DNA of 64,000 bases, taken from the NCBI GenBank assembly GCA_009838975.1, contig VXQO01000035.1, positions 36,828 through 100,827 of the forward strand. Direction: 5' to 3'. Position 1 is the first letter of the stretch. Each line of letters opens with the position of its first letter. Below are positions 18,342 through 27,355 of the stretch, in pieces. Source of the DNA: Gemmatimonadota bacterium (GTDB lineage: Bacteria > Gemmatimonadota > Gemmatimonadetes > Longimicrobiales > Gaopeijiaceae). The position numbers and the translations under genes were made by a program. The notes under the pieces were generated by a model that was not told the origin of the DNA, did no database searches, and saw only the letters and a list, made by a program, of their open reading frames with translations.

Positions 18342-19943
18342 CTACCCCTCGACCCGGCCCGGGGGCTCCGCCGACAAGCGGCGGGCCAGCTCGGTGCGCC
18401 ACACCTTGCCGGTGCGGGTCAGGGGAAGGTCCTCCATGAAGGTAACAAGATCGGGAACCTTGTATTCGGCCAGGGTGACCGAACACCACTCACGGATTTC
18501 CCCGGCGGTCACGATGCCGCCCTCCACCCGCACGACACACGCGCAGATCGCCTCGCCCAGGGTTTCGTCGGGCACGCCGACTGCCGCTGCCCCTGCCACG
18601 GCTGGATGCGCCACGAGCCGGTCCTCGATTTCGCGGGGGTAGACGTTGAATCCGTCGCGCATCACCACATCCTCCCGGCGCCCCAGGAGATGGAGGTACC
18701 CGTCCTCGTCCAGCATGCCCAGGTCACCGGTGCGCAGATAGCCCTGCGCGTCCATGGCGGCGGATGTTTCCCCCGGTTGTCTGTGGTATCCCCGCATCAC
18801 GCCCGGGCCTCGCACCCGGATTTCGCCCACACTTTCGGGCGGAAGGTCGGCACCGTCGGGCTCGGTCACCCGCACGGACGTGTCGGTGATGGGTCGGCCG
18901 AGGGTGAAGATCCGCTTGTCCGGCGGGTCGTCCAGGCGGCCGACCGCCAGCGTGGAGGCACCCTCGGTCAGGGAGTAGGCGGCTACAACCGGGGCGCCGA
19001 ATGACGTCTCGATGCGGCGGGCCAGTTCGTCCTTCATGGGGGCGCCCGAGGCCAGGCAGGCGCGGATCGACTCGGGGCGTCTTCCCCGACGCTCGATTTC
19101 ACGCAGTTCCCGGGCGAACATGCTGGGAATGCCGTAGTGGACGGTGGCCCCGTGACGGTCGGCCAGATCAAGCGTTTCGGTCGCGTCCGCGCCATCGGCA
19201 AGAACCAGGCCCGCGCCCCCGAGAAGGGTGCCCAGGAGCCCCGGCCCCAGTCCGAAGACGTGGAAGAGCGCACGGACCCCTACGACGATGTCGCCGGGGC
19301 CCAGGTCGATGGCCCCTGCGGTGGCCGCCGCCGCCTGCAGCAGGTTGCGGTGAGTGAGTTCCACCCCCTTGGGCTTGCCGGTGGTGCCCGCCGTGTACAC
19401 GATGGCGAAGGTGTCTTCCGGGTCGGTGCGGCCGGCGGCAAAATCGCGGCCCGCTCCCGCCGACAGCAGATCCTCCCACTGGAAGATCTGGTCGTCGTAC
19501 CAGAGGTCCTCCTCACCCACCGTGACCACGTAGCCGAGTTCGGGCAGCTCCTCCAGCAGATCCTCGAAGAGCTGGAGGTAGTCGGTCCCGAAGGCATCCT
19601 CGGCCGTGACCGCGCACGCCGCACCCGAGTGCCTGAGCATGTAGCGCAGTTCGATCCGTGGAAGCCTCGGATCGAGGGGCACGACCACGGCACCGAGCTT
19701 GGCCGCGGCGAAGACGGTCACCGCGAATTCGGGCCACGACGGCAAAACCGTGGCAATCCGCTCGCCGGCCTCGATGCCCAGATGCGCCAGCGACGCCGCC
19801 AGCGCCTCGGCCTGGTCCTCCACCTGCGCGTACGTCAGGCTGGCATCGTCCCCAACCAGGAACGGAGCCCCCGGGTCTCGTGTGGCCCGGTGGGTGAGAA
19901 CGGACGCGATCGTGGGGTTCCGGAAGCGCTCAGGTGGCGCCAT
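18342..19943 (-). CDS. AMP-dependent acyl-CoA ligase
   Basis: 533 residues of the ANL superfamily: [18 protein letters not shown] (P-loop), AYSLTEGAS (A5), GYLRTGDLGMLDEDGYLHLL (A7), GRREDVVMRDGFNVYPREIE (A8) and LTRTGKVWR with the catalytic Lys (A10). Overall it most resembles medium/long-chain fatty acyl-CoA or related carboxylic acid ligases, making acyl-CoA through acyl-AMP. It is soluble and cytoplasmic by sequence. The NYN-protein gene follows 29 bases downstream in the same direction. The window also holds beta-oxidation genes that could use its product. Confidence 0.9.
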   Translation of the reverse strand: MAPPERFRNPTIASVLTHRATRDPGAPFLVGDDASLTYAQVEDQAEALAASLAHLGIEAGERIATVLPSWPEFAVTVFAAAKLGAVVVPLDPRLPRIELRYMLRHSGAACAVTAEDAFGTDYLQLFEDLLEELPELGYVVTVGEEDLWYDDQIFQWEDLLSAGAGRDFAAGRTDPEDTFAIVYTAGTTGKPKGVELTHRNLLQAAAATAGAIDLGPGDIVVGVRALFHVFGLGPGLLGTLLGGAGLVLADGADATETLDLADRHGATVHYGIPSMFARELREIERRGRRPESIRACLASGAPMKDELARRIETSFGAPVVAAYSLTEGASTLAVGRLDDPPDKRIFTLGRPITDTSVRVTEPDGADLPPESVGEIRVRGPGVMRGYHRQPGETSAAMDAQGYLRTGDLGMLDEDGYLHLLGRREDVVMRDGFNVYPREIEDRLVAHPAVAGAAAVGVPDETLGEAICACVVRVEGGIVTAGEIREWCSVTLAEYKVPDLVTFMEDLPLTRTGKVWRTELARRLSAEPPGRVEG

Positions 19944-20017
19944 TCATCCTCCAGCCAGCTTCAAGGGCGCGGCGGACGGTCGACAGCCGCCTATCATCGC
20001 CGATCTTCGATGACCAG

Positions 20018-21175
20018 TCAAACGAAAGTGGACGATATGTGTTTCAGGACACGTAACAACTCGTCCCCGGGAATCGGCACGCTTGAGCCGAGCCGATCGG
20101 CGGTCCGCCCCACGTGCCGCAACGGAACCATGTGGACGATGCCCCGGCGAGTCTTCTTGTCCGTGATCATCAGGCCGGCCAGGCGTTGGATCCGGCCCAT
20201 GAGGGGGTGACTGTCCGGAAGATCGAAGGCACGCACCACGCCACGAATCGCCTCGGCGGTTCCCCCCGCGGTCCATCCCAGCGCCTCGCCGATGCGGGCC
20301 TCGGCCACCATGCCCACCGCCACTGCGTGTCCGTGCGGCAACGAATACCCCGATCCCAGTTCGAGCGCATGGGCAACGGTGTGGCCGAAGTTGAGGATCT
20401 TGCGCCGGCCCCCCTCGAACTCGTCGTCGGAGACCACCTGCGCCTTGTGCCGCACCGAGCGCACGACCGCGTGCTCGACCGCAGCGGCATCGCCGTCCAG
20501 CAACTCTCTCGCGTTCGCTCCCAGCCACTCGGCGTATGCGGCGTCAAGGATCACCCCGTGCTTCACCGCTTCGGCGTAGCCCTCGGCCCGCCTGCCGATG
20601 TCCAGCGTGTCGAGGAAGTCGGGGTCGGCCAGCACCTCGGCCGGCGCGTGGAAGGCTCCCACCAGGTTCTTGCCGGCCGGATGGTCGACCCCCGTCTTGC
20701 CTCCGACCGAGGCGTCGATCATGGCCAGCGTGGTGGTCGGCACCTGGACCAGCGGCACCCCCCGCAGGAACGTCGCGGCGACGAATCCTGTCAGGTCCCC
20801 CACGACCCCGCCGCCGAGCGAAACGACACAGCAGTCGCGCCCGAGTTCCGCCTTCAGGAGCACGTCCGTCAGGCGGGACCACGTTTCCCTTGTCTTGCTC
20901 GCCTCCCCCGCCGGAAAGAGGGCCTCGACCACCTCGACGCCATTTCGGCCGAGGATCCCGGCGACTTCCTTGCACCAGAGCCCCGCCACGGTACGATCCG
21001 AGATCAGTGCACACCGACCCGCGGGTGCTGCCGCCTCGACCGCTGTCGGCAGGAGGCCTCGGACGCCCGCGCCCACCCGGACCGCGTATTGCCCCAGAGA
21101 GGACCGCACGGGGACATCGGTGCAACGGATCAGGACCCTCGCCTCGTCGGAAGGGGACACGGGAGCGCTCGGCAC
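20018..21175 (-). CDS. aroB: 3-dehydroquinate synthase
   Basis: 385 residues. AroB converts DAHP to 3-dehydroquinate in the shikimate pathway using NAD and a divalent metal. Motifs: SLGGGVVGDLTGFVAATFLR, VPTTTLAMIDASVGGKTGVD, NLVGAFHAP, EAVKHGVILD, NFGHTVAHALE and PHGHAVAVGM, including the metal-binding Glu and two His. The start is GTG 21175; the first 20 residues are not conserved, so a slightly later start is possible. The 74-base gap to the ligase gene holds nothing I can identify. Confidence 0.95.
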   Translation of the reverse strand: MPSAPVSPSDEARVLIRCTDVPVRSSLGQYAVRVGAGVRGLLPTAVEAAAPAGRCALISDRTVAGLWCKEVAGILGRNGVEVVEALFPAGEASKTRETWSRLTDVLLKAELGRDCCVVSLGGGVVGDLTGFVAATFLRGVPLVQVPTTTLAMIDASVGGKTGVDHPAGKNLVGAFHAPAEVLADPDFLDTLDIGRRAEGYAEAVKHGVILDAAYAEWLGANARELLDGDAAAVEHAVVRSVRHKAQVVSDDEFEGGRRKILNFGHTVAHALELGSGYSLPHGHAVAVGMVAEARIGEALGWTAGGTAEAIRGVVRAFDLPDSHPLMGRIQRLAGLMITDKKTRRGIVHMVPLRHVGRTADRLGSSVPIPGDELLRVLKHISSTFV

Positions 21176-21272
21176 ACGGGAACCACCGGGCAGCCGCAGC
21201 CACCGGGGCGCGATCCCGTGCCGCGGCTAAAGCTTGATCCACTCACCGGGGGGGTCAAGGTGCTAGATTGCG

Positions 21273-23501
21273 ATGGGCGAAAGAGCGGCGGAACTCGAAC
21301 GGGAAGATGATGGATCGGTGACCCCACGAGGCTTGTTTGGGAACGTGCGAAAGAGGGCGCGGCGGGTGCGGGTTCCGCATCAGGCCTGGCTCGTCTGCCT
21401 CTTCCTGAGCGCGGCCGGCATCGGGGTCGCGGTGGGAAGCTGGCGGAACCTCTGCGCCAACTGCCCATCCGTCGCGCAGATCTACACCTTCGAGGCCCGC
21501 CAGACCAGCAAGCTCTACGCCAGGGATTCGACGCTGGTATACGAGTTCGGCGAGCAGCGGCGCACGGTCGTCCCGCTCGCCAGCCTGCCCCCCCACGTGC
21601 CGCAGGCCTTCATCGCGATGGAGGACCGTCGCTTCTACGAGCACAACGGCCTCGATTGGAGGGGGATCGGCCGGGCAGCGATCGGCGTCCTCCGCACACA
21701 GTCGCTTTCGGGCGCGGGGGGAAGCACGATCACCCAGCAGCTGGCACGCCACATGTGGACCGAACGCATCGGCTTCGAGAAGCGGCTGGTCCGCAAGCTC
21801 AAAGAGTGGCAGGTCGCCATGGCCCTGGAGCGCGCTTACAGCAAGGACCAGATCCTCGAAGCCTACGTGAACCAGATCGGGTACGCGCACGGCTGGTACG
21901 GGATCCAGAAGGCGTCCCGCAGCTACTTCGGCAAGGACGCCGTCGACATGAATCCCGCCGAGGGCGCGCTGTTGGCGGCGATCGCCAACCGGCCGGAGCG
22001 CTACAGCCCGCTCAACAACCCCGACGCCGGGCTGAACCGCCGCAACCTGGTGCTCGACGTGATGGCGCGCGAGGGTTTCCTCTCCGCGGACGAGGCCGCG
22101 TTCTGGAAGGAGGAGCCGGTGCCGCTCGAGGCTGCAAGCCTCCCGAGGGCGCAGGCGCCGTATTTCGTGGAGTGGGTCAGGGGCATTCTCGATGACCGGT
22201 TCGGCGCGAAGCTGTACACCGACGGCCTGGAAATCCATACGACGCTGGACCTGGACATGCAGGCGGCGGCGCAGGCGGCCATGGAGCGAGGCTGGGCGCG
22301 GATAGAGGAGCGGACCGGGTACGACCACCCGACCTACGACGAGTTCGCGGCCGCCAACGAGGGTGCCAACTTCGCGAATCTCCCCTATGTGCAGGGTATG
22401 TTCATCGCCACCGACCCGGAAACGGGCCATGTGCGCGCCATGATCGGCGGCCGGGACTACGTCCACTCGAAGTTCAACCGGGCGACCGACATGCGGCGCC
22501 AGTCGGGGTCTTCCTTCAAGCCCATCGTGTACGCGGCGGCCCTCGAAAGCGGGATCCCCGCTTCCGAGGTAGTCGTCGACGCGCCGGTGGTCCAGGATCA
22601 GGTCGACGGCACCATCTGGCGGCCGAGCAACTACGACCCGGAGTTCCTGGGCCCCATAACCATGCGCGAGGCGCTGGCGCGGTCGATCAACATGGTCGCG
22701 ATCAAGGTCGGAATGCGGGTCGGGCTCGAAGCGGTCGGCCAGATGGCGAGCCGCCTGGGCATCCGCACCGAGGTCGAGCGCTTCCCTTCGACGGCCATCG
22801 GCGCGGCCGAGGTCATTCCCATCCAGATGCTCGAGGCGTACTCCACTTTCGCGAACCTGGGAACGAGAGTGCGCCCATTCCCGATCGTCAGGGTGGAAAG
22901 CGCGGACGGCGAGGTCCTGTGGGCGCCCCAGCCTGAAAGGACCCGTGTACTGGACCCCCTGGTGGCGCGCCTGATGGTATCCATGCTGGAGTCCGTGGTT
23001 TCTTCGGGCACGGGCAACGGCGGTGTGCGCCTGGTCGCCGGCCTGCCCTACGATGTCCCCGCTGCCGGCAAGACCGGTACCACCAACGAGGGCAGCAACG
23101 TGTGGTTCATGGGCTTCACTCCGAACCTTACGGCGGGGGTCTGGTTCGGCATGGACCTTCCCATATCGATCGTGGACAGGGCTACGGGCGGTGGATTCGC
23201 GGCACCGGTCTGGGGAGAGTTCATGCGGGAGGTATACTTCGGCAACTCCCAGGACGGGACCGAAGAGGATGGCGTGGTGGCAACGGGTCCCCTGCTCTCG
23301 ATCCCCGAACCCTGGCCAAACCCGCGGGGTCTGGTGACGCGCCGCGTTGACAGCAAGACGGGAACGTTGGCGTCGAGGTGGTGTCCGGCGGAAGACGCCT
23401 ACGAGGAAGTCTACCTTCCGGGTACCGAACCGGGCACCGTCTGCGACCGCCAGGCGCAACCCGTCAACCGTGAGCTTCAGCCTCAGGGGCCCACGCCATG
23501 A
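21273..23501 (+). CDS. class A penicillin-binding protein (PBP1A type)
   Basis: 742 residues. After a cytoplasmic basic tail and one membrane helix (about 37-56) comes a GT51 transglycosylase with the catalytic Glu in AMEDRRFYEHNG (E117) and GGSTITQQLAR. The transpeptidase domain has SxxK as SSFK (S413/K416, within RQSGSSFKPIVYA), SxN in ARSINMVAIKVG and KTGTT. Both activities needed to polymerise and cross-link peptidoglycan are therefore intact. The C-terminus adds cysteines (RWCPAEDAYE and GTVCDRQ) that could form a disulfide. Start ATG 21273. Its stop overlaps the DUF3343 gene. Confidence 0.94.
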   Translation: MGERAAELEREDDGSVTPRGLFGNVRKRARRVRVPHQAWLVCLFLSAAGIGVAVGSWRNLCANCPSVAQIYTFEARQTSKLYARDSTLVYEFGEQRRTVVPLASLPPHVPQAFIAMEDRRFYEHNGLDWRGIGRAAIGVLRTQSLSGAGGSTITQQLARHMWTERIGFEKRLVRKLKEWQVAMALERAYSKDQILEAYVNQIGYAHGWYGIQKASRSYFGKDAVDMNPAEGALLAAIANRPERYSPLNNPDAGLNRRNLVLDVMAREGFLSADEAAFWKEEPVPLEAASLPRAQAPYFVEWVRGILDDRFGAKLYTDGLEIHTTLDLDMQAAAQAAMERGWARIEERTGYDHPTYDEFAAANEGANFANLPYVQGMFIATDPETGHVRAMIGGRDYVHSKFNRATDMRRQSGSSFKPIVYAAALESGIPASEVVVDAPVVQDQVDGTIWRPSNYDPEFLGPITMREALARSINMVAIKVGMRVGLEAVGQMASRLGIRTEVERFPSTAIGAAEVIPIQMLEAYSTFANLGTRVRPFPIVRVESADGEVLWAPQPERTRVLDPLVARLMVSMLESVVSSGTGNGGVRLVAGLPYDVPAAGKTGTTNEGSNVWFMGFTPNLTAGVWFGMDLPISIVDRATGGGFAAPVWGEFMREVYFGNSQDGTEEDGVVATGPLLSIPEPWPNPRGLVTRRVDSKTGTLASRWCPAEDAYEEVYLPGTEPGTVCDRQAQPVNRELQPQGPTP

Positions 23502-23725
23502 GCACCGAACCGGGATCCAGCGTTTTCACGTTCGACACGACCCACCACGCCATGTGGGCCGAGGATGTCGCGCGGGAGCAGGCGATCGCCGCCGAGGTGG
23601 TACCGGCGCCTCCCGAGGGAGGGGCCAGGTGCGGCGCCGCTCTCCGCGTGTCGGCACGGCAGAAGGACGACCTGGCTGCTGCGCTCGGCAGCGAAGGGAT
23701 CCCCTACCGGGTACTGGATTCGTAG
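23498..23725 (+). CDS. DUF3343 family protein (putative Se/S carrier-like)
   Basis: 75 residues: FTFDTTHHAMWAEDVAREQ, then EVVPAPPEGGARCGAALRVS. This matches the DUF3343 layout, in which an F-D/S-T/S-HHA-x-x-A-E motif is followed by a proline-rich strand and a single CG-x-A-[LI] cysteine (C45 here). Family members have been proposed, not shown, to carry persulfide or selenide sulfur. ATG 23498 overlaps the PBP stop (ATGA), so expression is probably coupled to the murein synthase. No selenium or thiol-modification genes are adjacent. Confidence 0.72.
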   Translation: MSTEPGSSVFTFDTTHHAMWAEDVAREQAIAAEVVPAPPEGGARCGAALRVSARQKDDLAAALGSEGIPYRVLDS

Positions 23726-23777
23726 CAGGCCGTCGAGAATCCCCGCGCGGACCTGTTCCACGGTCTGCCAGCAAGCC

Positions 23778-25949
23778 CTACCGCCTTACGCGCACCACAT
23801 CGCGGATCCGGTCGCGCACCTCTCCGGCCCGGTCCGCCTCCTCGAGCAGTCTCCATAGGCGATCGATGGTGCGCGCGTCCACGTATCCGGGTACGGTCGT
23901 CTGCCACGCCTGATCCGCACGGAAGCGGTCCACGGCGTTCACCGTTTCCTGGTTATAGACGAGCACCCCGGGCGAATCGCCGGTCGGGGCGGGAGACTCG
24001 GCCCGGTAGTAGCCGAGGGCGTGAAGCATCACCTTGAGCTGGAACACATCGCGCCCCACGAACTGTTCCAGTCTGCGGAATCCGAGCGTCTCGGATGCGA
24101 CGTCATGGATGCGCCGCAGTTCCCGGACCGGCTCGGGGTGTTCGCACACGTTGATGTCGGTCGTGACTCTGTCCGGACGTCTCGACACGCCCGGCCGCGG
24201 ATCCGCCACCACCACCGCCGCGGACTGGGTCTCTCCGTGGCGGCCGTCGCCGCCCAGAAGCTGGCCCGCGTACAGCGCCTCGATCAGTCTGTCCGCAAGG
24301 TGACGGCCGGACCCTTCGCTTCGTTCGAAGACCACCGCCACCGAGTCCACCACCGCCGTACCCACCAGTGAGTTTCCCTGCACGGCGTAGTTCGAGCCCG
24401 CGCGCTCGGCGACCCAGTCGCCCCGCTCCTCGGCCCCGTACTGCGCCGATCCCGTCCACTGTGCCGATCGCCCGTCCGCGCCGATCACACCCACCTGCCG
24501 GCGCTCGCGCCCTTCGTCGGCGGCCACCACCCGGTCCATCGCCTCCTGGGGCGGGACGCCCTGTTCCAGAAGGTCGAGCAGGTCGTTGCCATACTCCACC
24601 CGCGTTCCCCCCTGGGTCGCCACCGCACCCACCCCGGCGCGAACCCAGGGAACCGCGTTGCCAACGCACGGGTTGCGCGTCGTGACCGCCACGCCGGACT
24701 CCCCCGTCTCCGGATCGATCGCCACGATGGAGAAGGTGTTGAACAGCGGCTCGATGTCGTTGGGGACCGGCTCCAGCCGTACGACCGCGGTCGGTTCCTC
24801 GGCGTGCTCCAGCGCCAGGTAGATGAGTCCGTCCGACCCCTCGCGCACGTCCCGCACCCGGCCCAGTTCCCCTTCCAGAAGCGTCTCGAGGCTGACCGCG
24901 TCGGTGTCCGCCAGCGTTACCCGCGCCAACTGCTCGCCGACCAGTCCGCCGACGAACGCGCTGCCCCGCCACCAGGGGAACGGTTCGCCCCGGTAGATCA
25001 TCATCCCGGAGATGCCGATCGAGGGGGTCCAGACGAAACGAGGCGGCTCCACGCCGGCACGCCGCGTCGCGGTCGTGAAGACGGTGCCGTCGTAGTTGAT
25101 GCCGTGCGATACCACCGGCCAGCCGTAGTTGGCGCCGCCCACGATCAGGTTGAGTTCGTCTCCGCCTCGGGGTCCGTGCTCGTTCGCCCACACGTTCCCC
25201 GTGAGCGCATCGACCGCGAGTCCCTGGATGTTGCGGTGGCCGTAGCTCCATATCTCGGGAAGAGCGTCGTCGCGCCCGACAAACGGGTTGTCGGCGGGCA
25301 CGCTCCCGTCATCGTGCAGCCGTATGATCGTCCCCATGTGGTTGGTAACGTCCAGCGCCGGATGATCGTCCAACATGTCCGGCGGCAGCATCCGATCGCC
25401 CACGGCGATGTACAGAAACCCGCTCGGATCGAAGGCCATGCGGCCGGCGAAGTGGTTGTTGTTGCCGTGCCACGCCACCGCCTCGAAGATTTCCTCCACA
25501 TCCGTGACCCGCCCTCCGTCCCAGCGGCCCCGAACCACCGTCGTGGCGCCCTCCGACCCGTCGGCGTTCGGCTTACCGTAGCTCAGATACAGCCAGCGGT
25601 TCTGCGCGAAGTCCGGGTGCGGCAGGACATCCATGAAGCCGCCCTGTCCCCGGTCACGGTAGACCGCCGGAAAGCCCTCCACCGGGTCGGGCAGCAGCGA
25701 GCCGTCGCGCACCACCCGGATTCGTCCGGGACGTTCCACGATCAGCAACTCGCCGCCGGGCAGCCACGCCATCGACCACGGATGGTCGAGCCCGTCCGCG
25801 ACCGTCACCACCCGGAAGTCGTGACGGGCCGACGAGTACACGTGGCCGGTGGCGTCGCCGCCAGTTCCCTCCTCCGACGCCGGCGGCGCCGAACACGCGC
25901 AGGCCAACGCCGCGATCCCCAGGCAGGTTCGAATCCTGGTCAGTTTCAC
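23778..25949 (-). CDS. secreted PQQ-dependent sugar dehydrogenase-like protein fused to DUF1028 and a peptidoglycan-binding-like domain
   Basis: 723 residues. The N-terminus has a signal peptide ending near ALACACS and could be lipidated. Residues about 40-395 are a six-bladed glucose/sorbosone dehydrogenase domain of the YliI type (LDHPWSMAWLPGGELLIVER, AWHGNNNHFAGRMAFDPSG, WSYGHRNIQGLAVD, NEHGPRGGDELNLI). Residues about 400-625 are DUF1028 (NTFSIVAIDPETGESGVAVT, VGAVATQGGTRVEYGNDLLD), an Ntn-hydrolase-like family of unknown role. The end (about 640-705) looks like a peptidoglycan-binding repeat (LHALGYYRAE, VNAVDRFRADQ). No frameshift joins the parts; they are one frame. Likely extracytoplasmic; whether it binds PQQ is unproved. 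Confidence 0.83.
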   Translation of the reverse strand: MKLTRIRTCLGIAALACACSAPPASEEGTGGDATGHVYSSARHDFRVVTVADGLDHPWSMAWLPGGELLIVERPGRIRVVRDGSLLPDPVEGFPAVYRDRGQGGFMDVLPHPDFAQNRWLYLSYGKPNADGSEGATTVVRGRWDGGRVTDVEEIFEAVAWHGNNNHFAGRMAFDPSGFLYIAVGDRMLPPDMLDDHPALDVTNHMGTIIRLHDDGSVPADNPFVGRDDALPEIWSYGHRNIQGLAVDALTGNVWANEHGPRGGDELNLIVGGANYGWPVVSHGINYDGTVFTTATRRAGVEPPRFVWTPSIGISGMMIYRGEPFPWWRGSAFVGGLVGEQLARVTLADTDAVSLETLLEGELGRVRDVREGSDGLIYLALEHAEEPTAVVRLEPVPNDIEPLFNTFSIVAIDPETGESGVAVTTRNPCVGNAVPWVRAGVGAVATQGGTRVEYGNDLLDLLEQGVPPQEAMDRVVAADEGRERRQVGVIGADGRSAQWTGSAQYGAEERGDWVAERAGSNYAVQGNSLVGTAVVDSVAVVFERSEGSGRHLADRLIEALYAGQLLGGDGRHGETQSAAVVVADPRPGVSRRPDRVTTDINVCEHPEPVRELRRIHDVASETLGFRRLEQFVGRDVFQLKVMLHALGYYRAESPAPTGDSPGVLVYNQETVNAVDRFRADQAWQTTVPGYVDARTIDRLWRLLEEADRAGEVRDRIRDVVRVRR

Positions 25950-25962
25950 CGCAACCTCCAGT

Positions 25963-27291
25963 CTATGCGTTTCCGGGCCTCACCCGGATCCTGTCGATCA
26001 AGAGAGGCAGAGGCCTGGGCGCCGCGTCCGCCTCCAGACCAATCGCTTCCCTGACGGCATGCGCCCCGGCAGCCAGCCCGTCGGCCGTCGCGGCGTGTAT
26101 CACGGCGAGCGGAGCGCCCCGCGCGACCCGATGGCCGACACCGACTTCGAGCTCGAATCCGACCGCGGGATCAATCGCCTGGTCCTGGCGCGTCCTGCCT
26201 CCGCCAAGCGCGATAACACCGTAGCCGAGCCTCAGCGGATCGATCGCGGTCACAACCCCCTTCCGCTCGGCCCTCACCACCTCCCTCAACGGCGCCGCAG
26301 GCAGTCCGAAGTCGCTCCTGGACGGATCCAGGCGTCCTCCCTGCGCCGAGGCGAGGCGCAGGAACCGCTCCATGGGCCCACCTCCGGCAAGCGCACTCGC
26401 GGCCGCGCTCAGCCCTTCCTCAACGCCGTCCACCAGTCCCCCCGCCAGGGCCATCTCGGCGGCCAGCTCGATACACAGTTCCCGAAACCCGGCCGGGCCG
26501 CCGCCCGCGAGGCAGGCGATCGCCTCGCGCACCTCCAGGGCGTTTCCGGCCGCCCTGCCGAGAGGCCGGTCCATCGCCGACAGCACCGCGGTCACCGCCA
26601 ATCCCCGCGCGGCGCCCACGTCGACCATCGCGCGCGCCAGCGCCCTGGCATCCTCAATCCGCGACATGAAGGCGCCCCGCCCCACCTTCACGTCGAGCAC
26701 CAGGGCGTCGAGCCCTTCGGCAAGCTTCTTGGACATGATCGACGCGGTGATCAGCGGAAGCGACGGGACGGTCGCGGTGACGTCCCTGAGCGCGTAGAGC
26801 CTGCGGTCGAGCGGGGCGACCTCGTCGGTCTGACCGATCATCGCGCACCCGACCTCGCGCAGGACCCGGTCGAATTCGTCGAGCGCCAGCCGTGTCCGGA
26901 ATCCCGGAATCGACTCGAGCTTGTCAAGCGTGCCCCCCGTGTGCCCCAACCCGCGCCCGGACATCATCGGCACCACCATGCCCATCTCAGCAGCGAGAGG
27001 CGCGAGGACGAGCGAGACCTTGTCCCCCACCCCGCCGGTCGAGTGCTTGTCCACGCGTGGTCCCGCCGAGCCATCGCCGCGCCCGATCACCTCGCCCGAG
27101 TGGATCATGACCTCGACCATGGCGTTGAGCTCCTCGCCCTCGAGACCGTTGAAGTAGACCGCCATCAGGAAGGCGGCCATCTGGTCGTCCCCGACGGCGC
27201 CAGCCAGATATGCCGTCAGGAACGCTTCCAGCTCCTCGGGGGCCAGGGCCTCTCCGTCGCGCTTCCGGGCAATGATCTGCTGCGGAATCAC
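25963..27291 (-). CDS. pyrimidine-nucleoside (thymidine) phosphorylase
   Basis: 442 residues. It cleaves thymidine, and usually uridine and deoxyuridine, with phosphate to free base and (deoxy)ribose 1-phosphate. Signature: MSGRGLGHTGGTLDKLESIP; also DKHSTGGVGDKVSL (phosphate site), SIMSKKLAEGLDALVLDVK and the C-terminal beta domain with GVGHRVARGAPL. Both DeoA and Pdp types share these, so I give no symbol. GTG 27291 has GGAG 8 bases upstream. It follows an S9 peptidase gene in the same direction (64-base gap) and precedes the sugar dehydrogenase fusion by 13 bases, so it may be in an operon with it. Confidence 0.93.
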   Translation of the reverse strand: MIPQQIIARKRDGEALAPEELEAFLTAYLAGAVGDDQMAAFLMAVYFNGLEGEELNAMVEVMIHSGEVIGRGDGSAGPRVDKHSTGGVGDKVSLVLAPLAAEMGMVVPMMSGRGLGHTGGTLDKLESIPGFRTRLALDEFDRVLREVGCAMIGQTDEVAPLDRRLYALRDVTATVPSLPLITASIMSKKLAEGLDALVLDVKVGRGAFMSRIEDARALARAMVDVGAARGLAVTAVLSAMDRPLGRAAGNALEVREAIACLAGGGPAGFRELCIELAAEMALAGGLVDGVEEGLSAAASALAGGGPMERFLRLASAQGGRLDPSRSDFGLPAAPLREVVRAERKGVVTAIDPLRLGYGVIALGGGRTRQDQAIDPAVGFELEVGVGHRVARGAPLAVIHAATADGLAAGAHAVREAIGLEADAAPRPLPLLIDRIRVRPGNA

Positions 27292-27355
27292 CGGAGCGGC
27301 TCCGTTGCGCCCACCCGGGCCACCGAGGGGATACGCGGCCGCCGTACCCGGCGCT

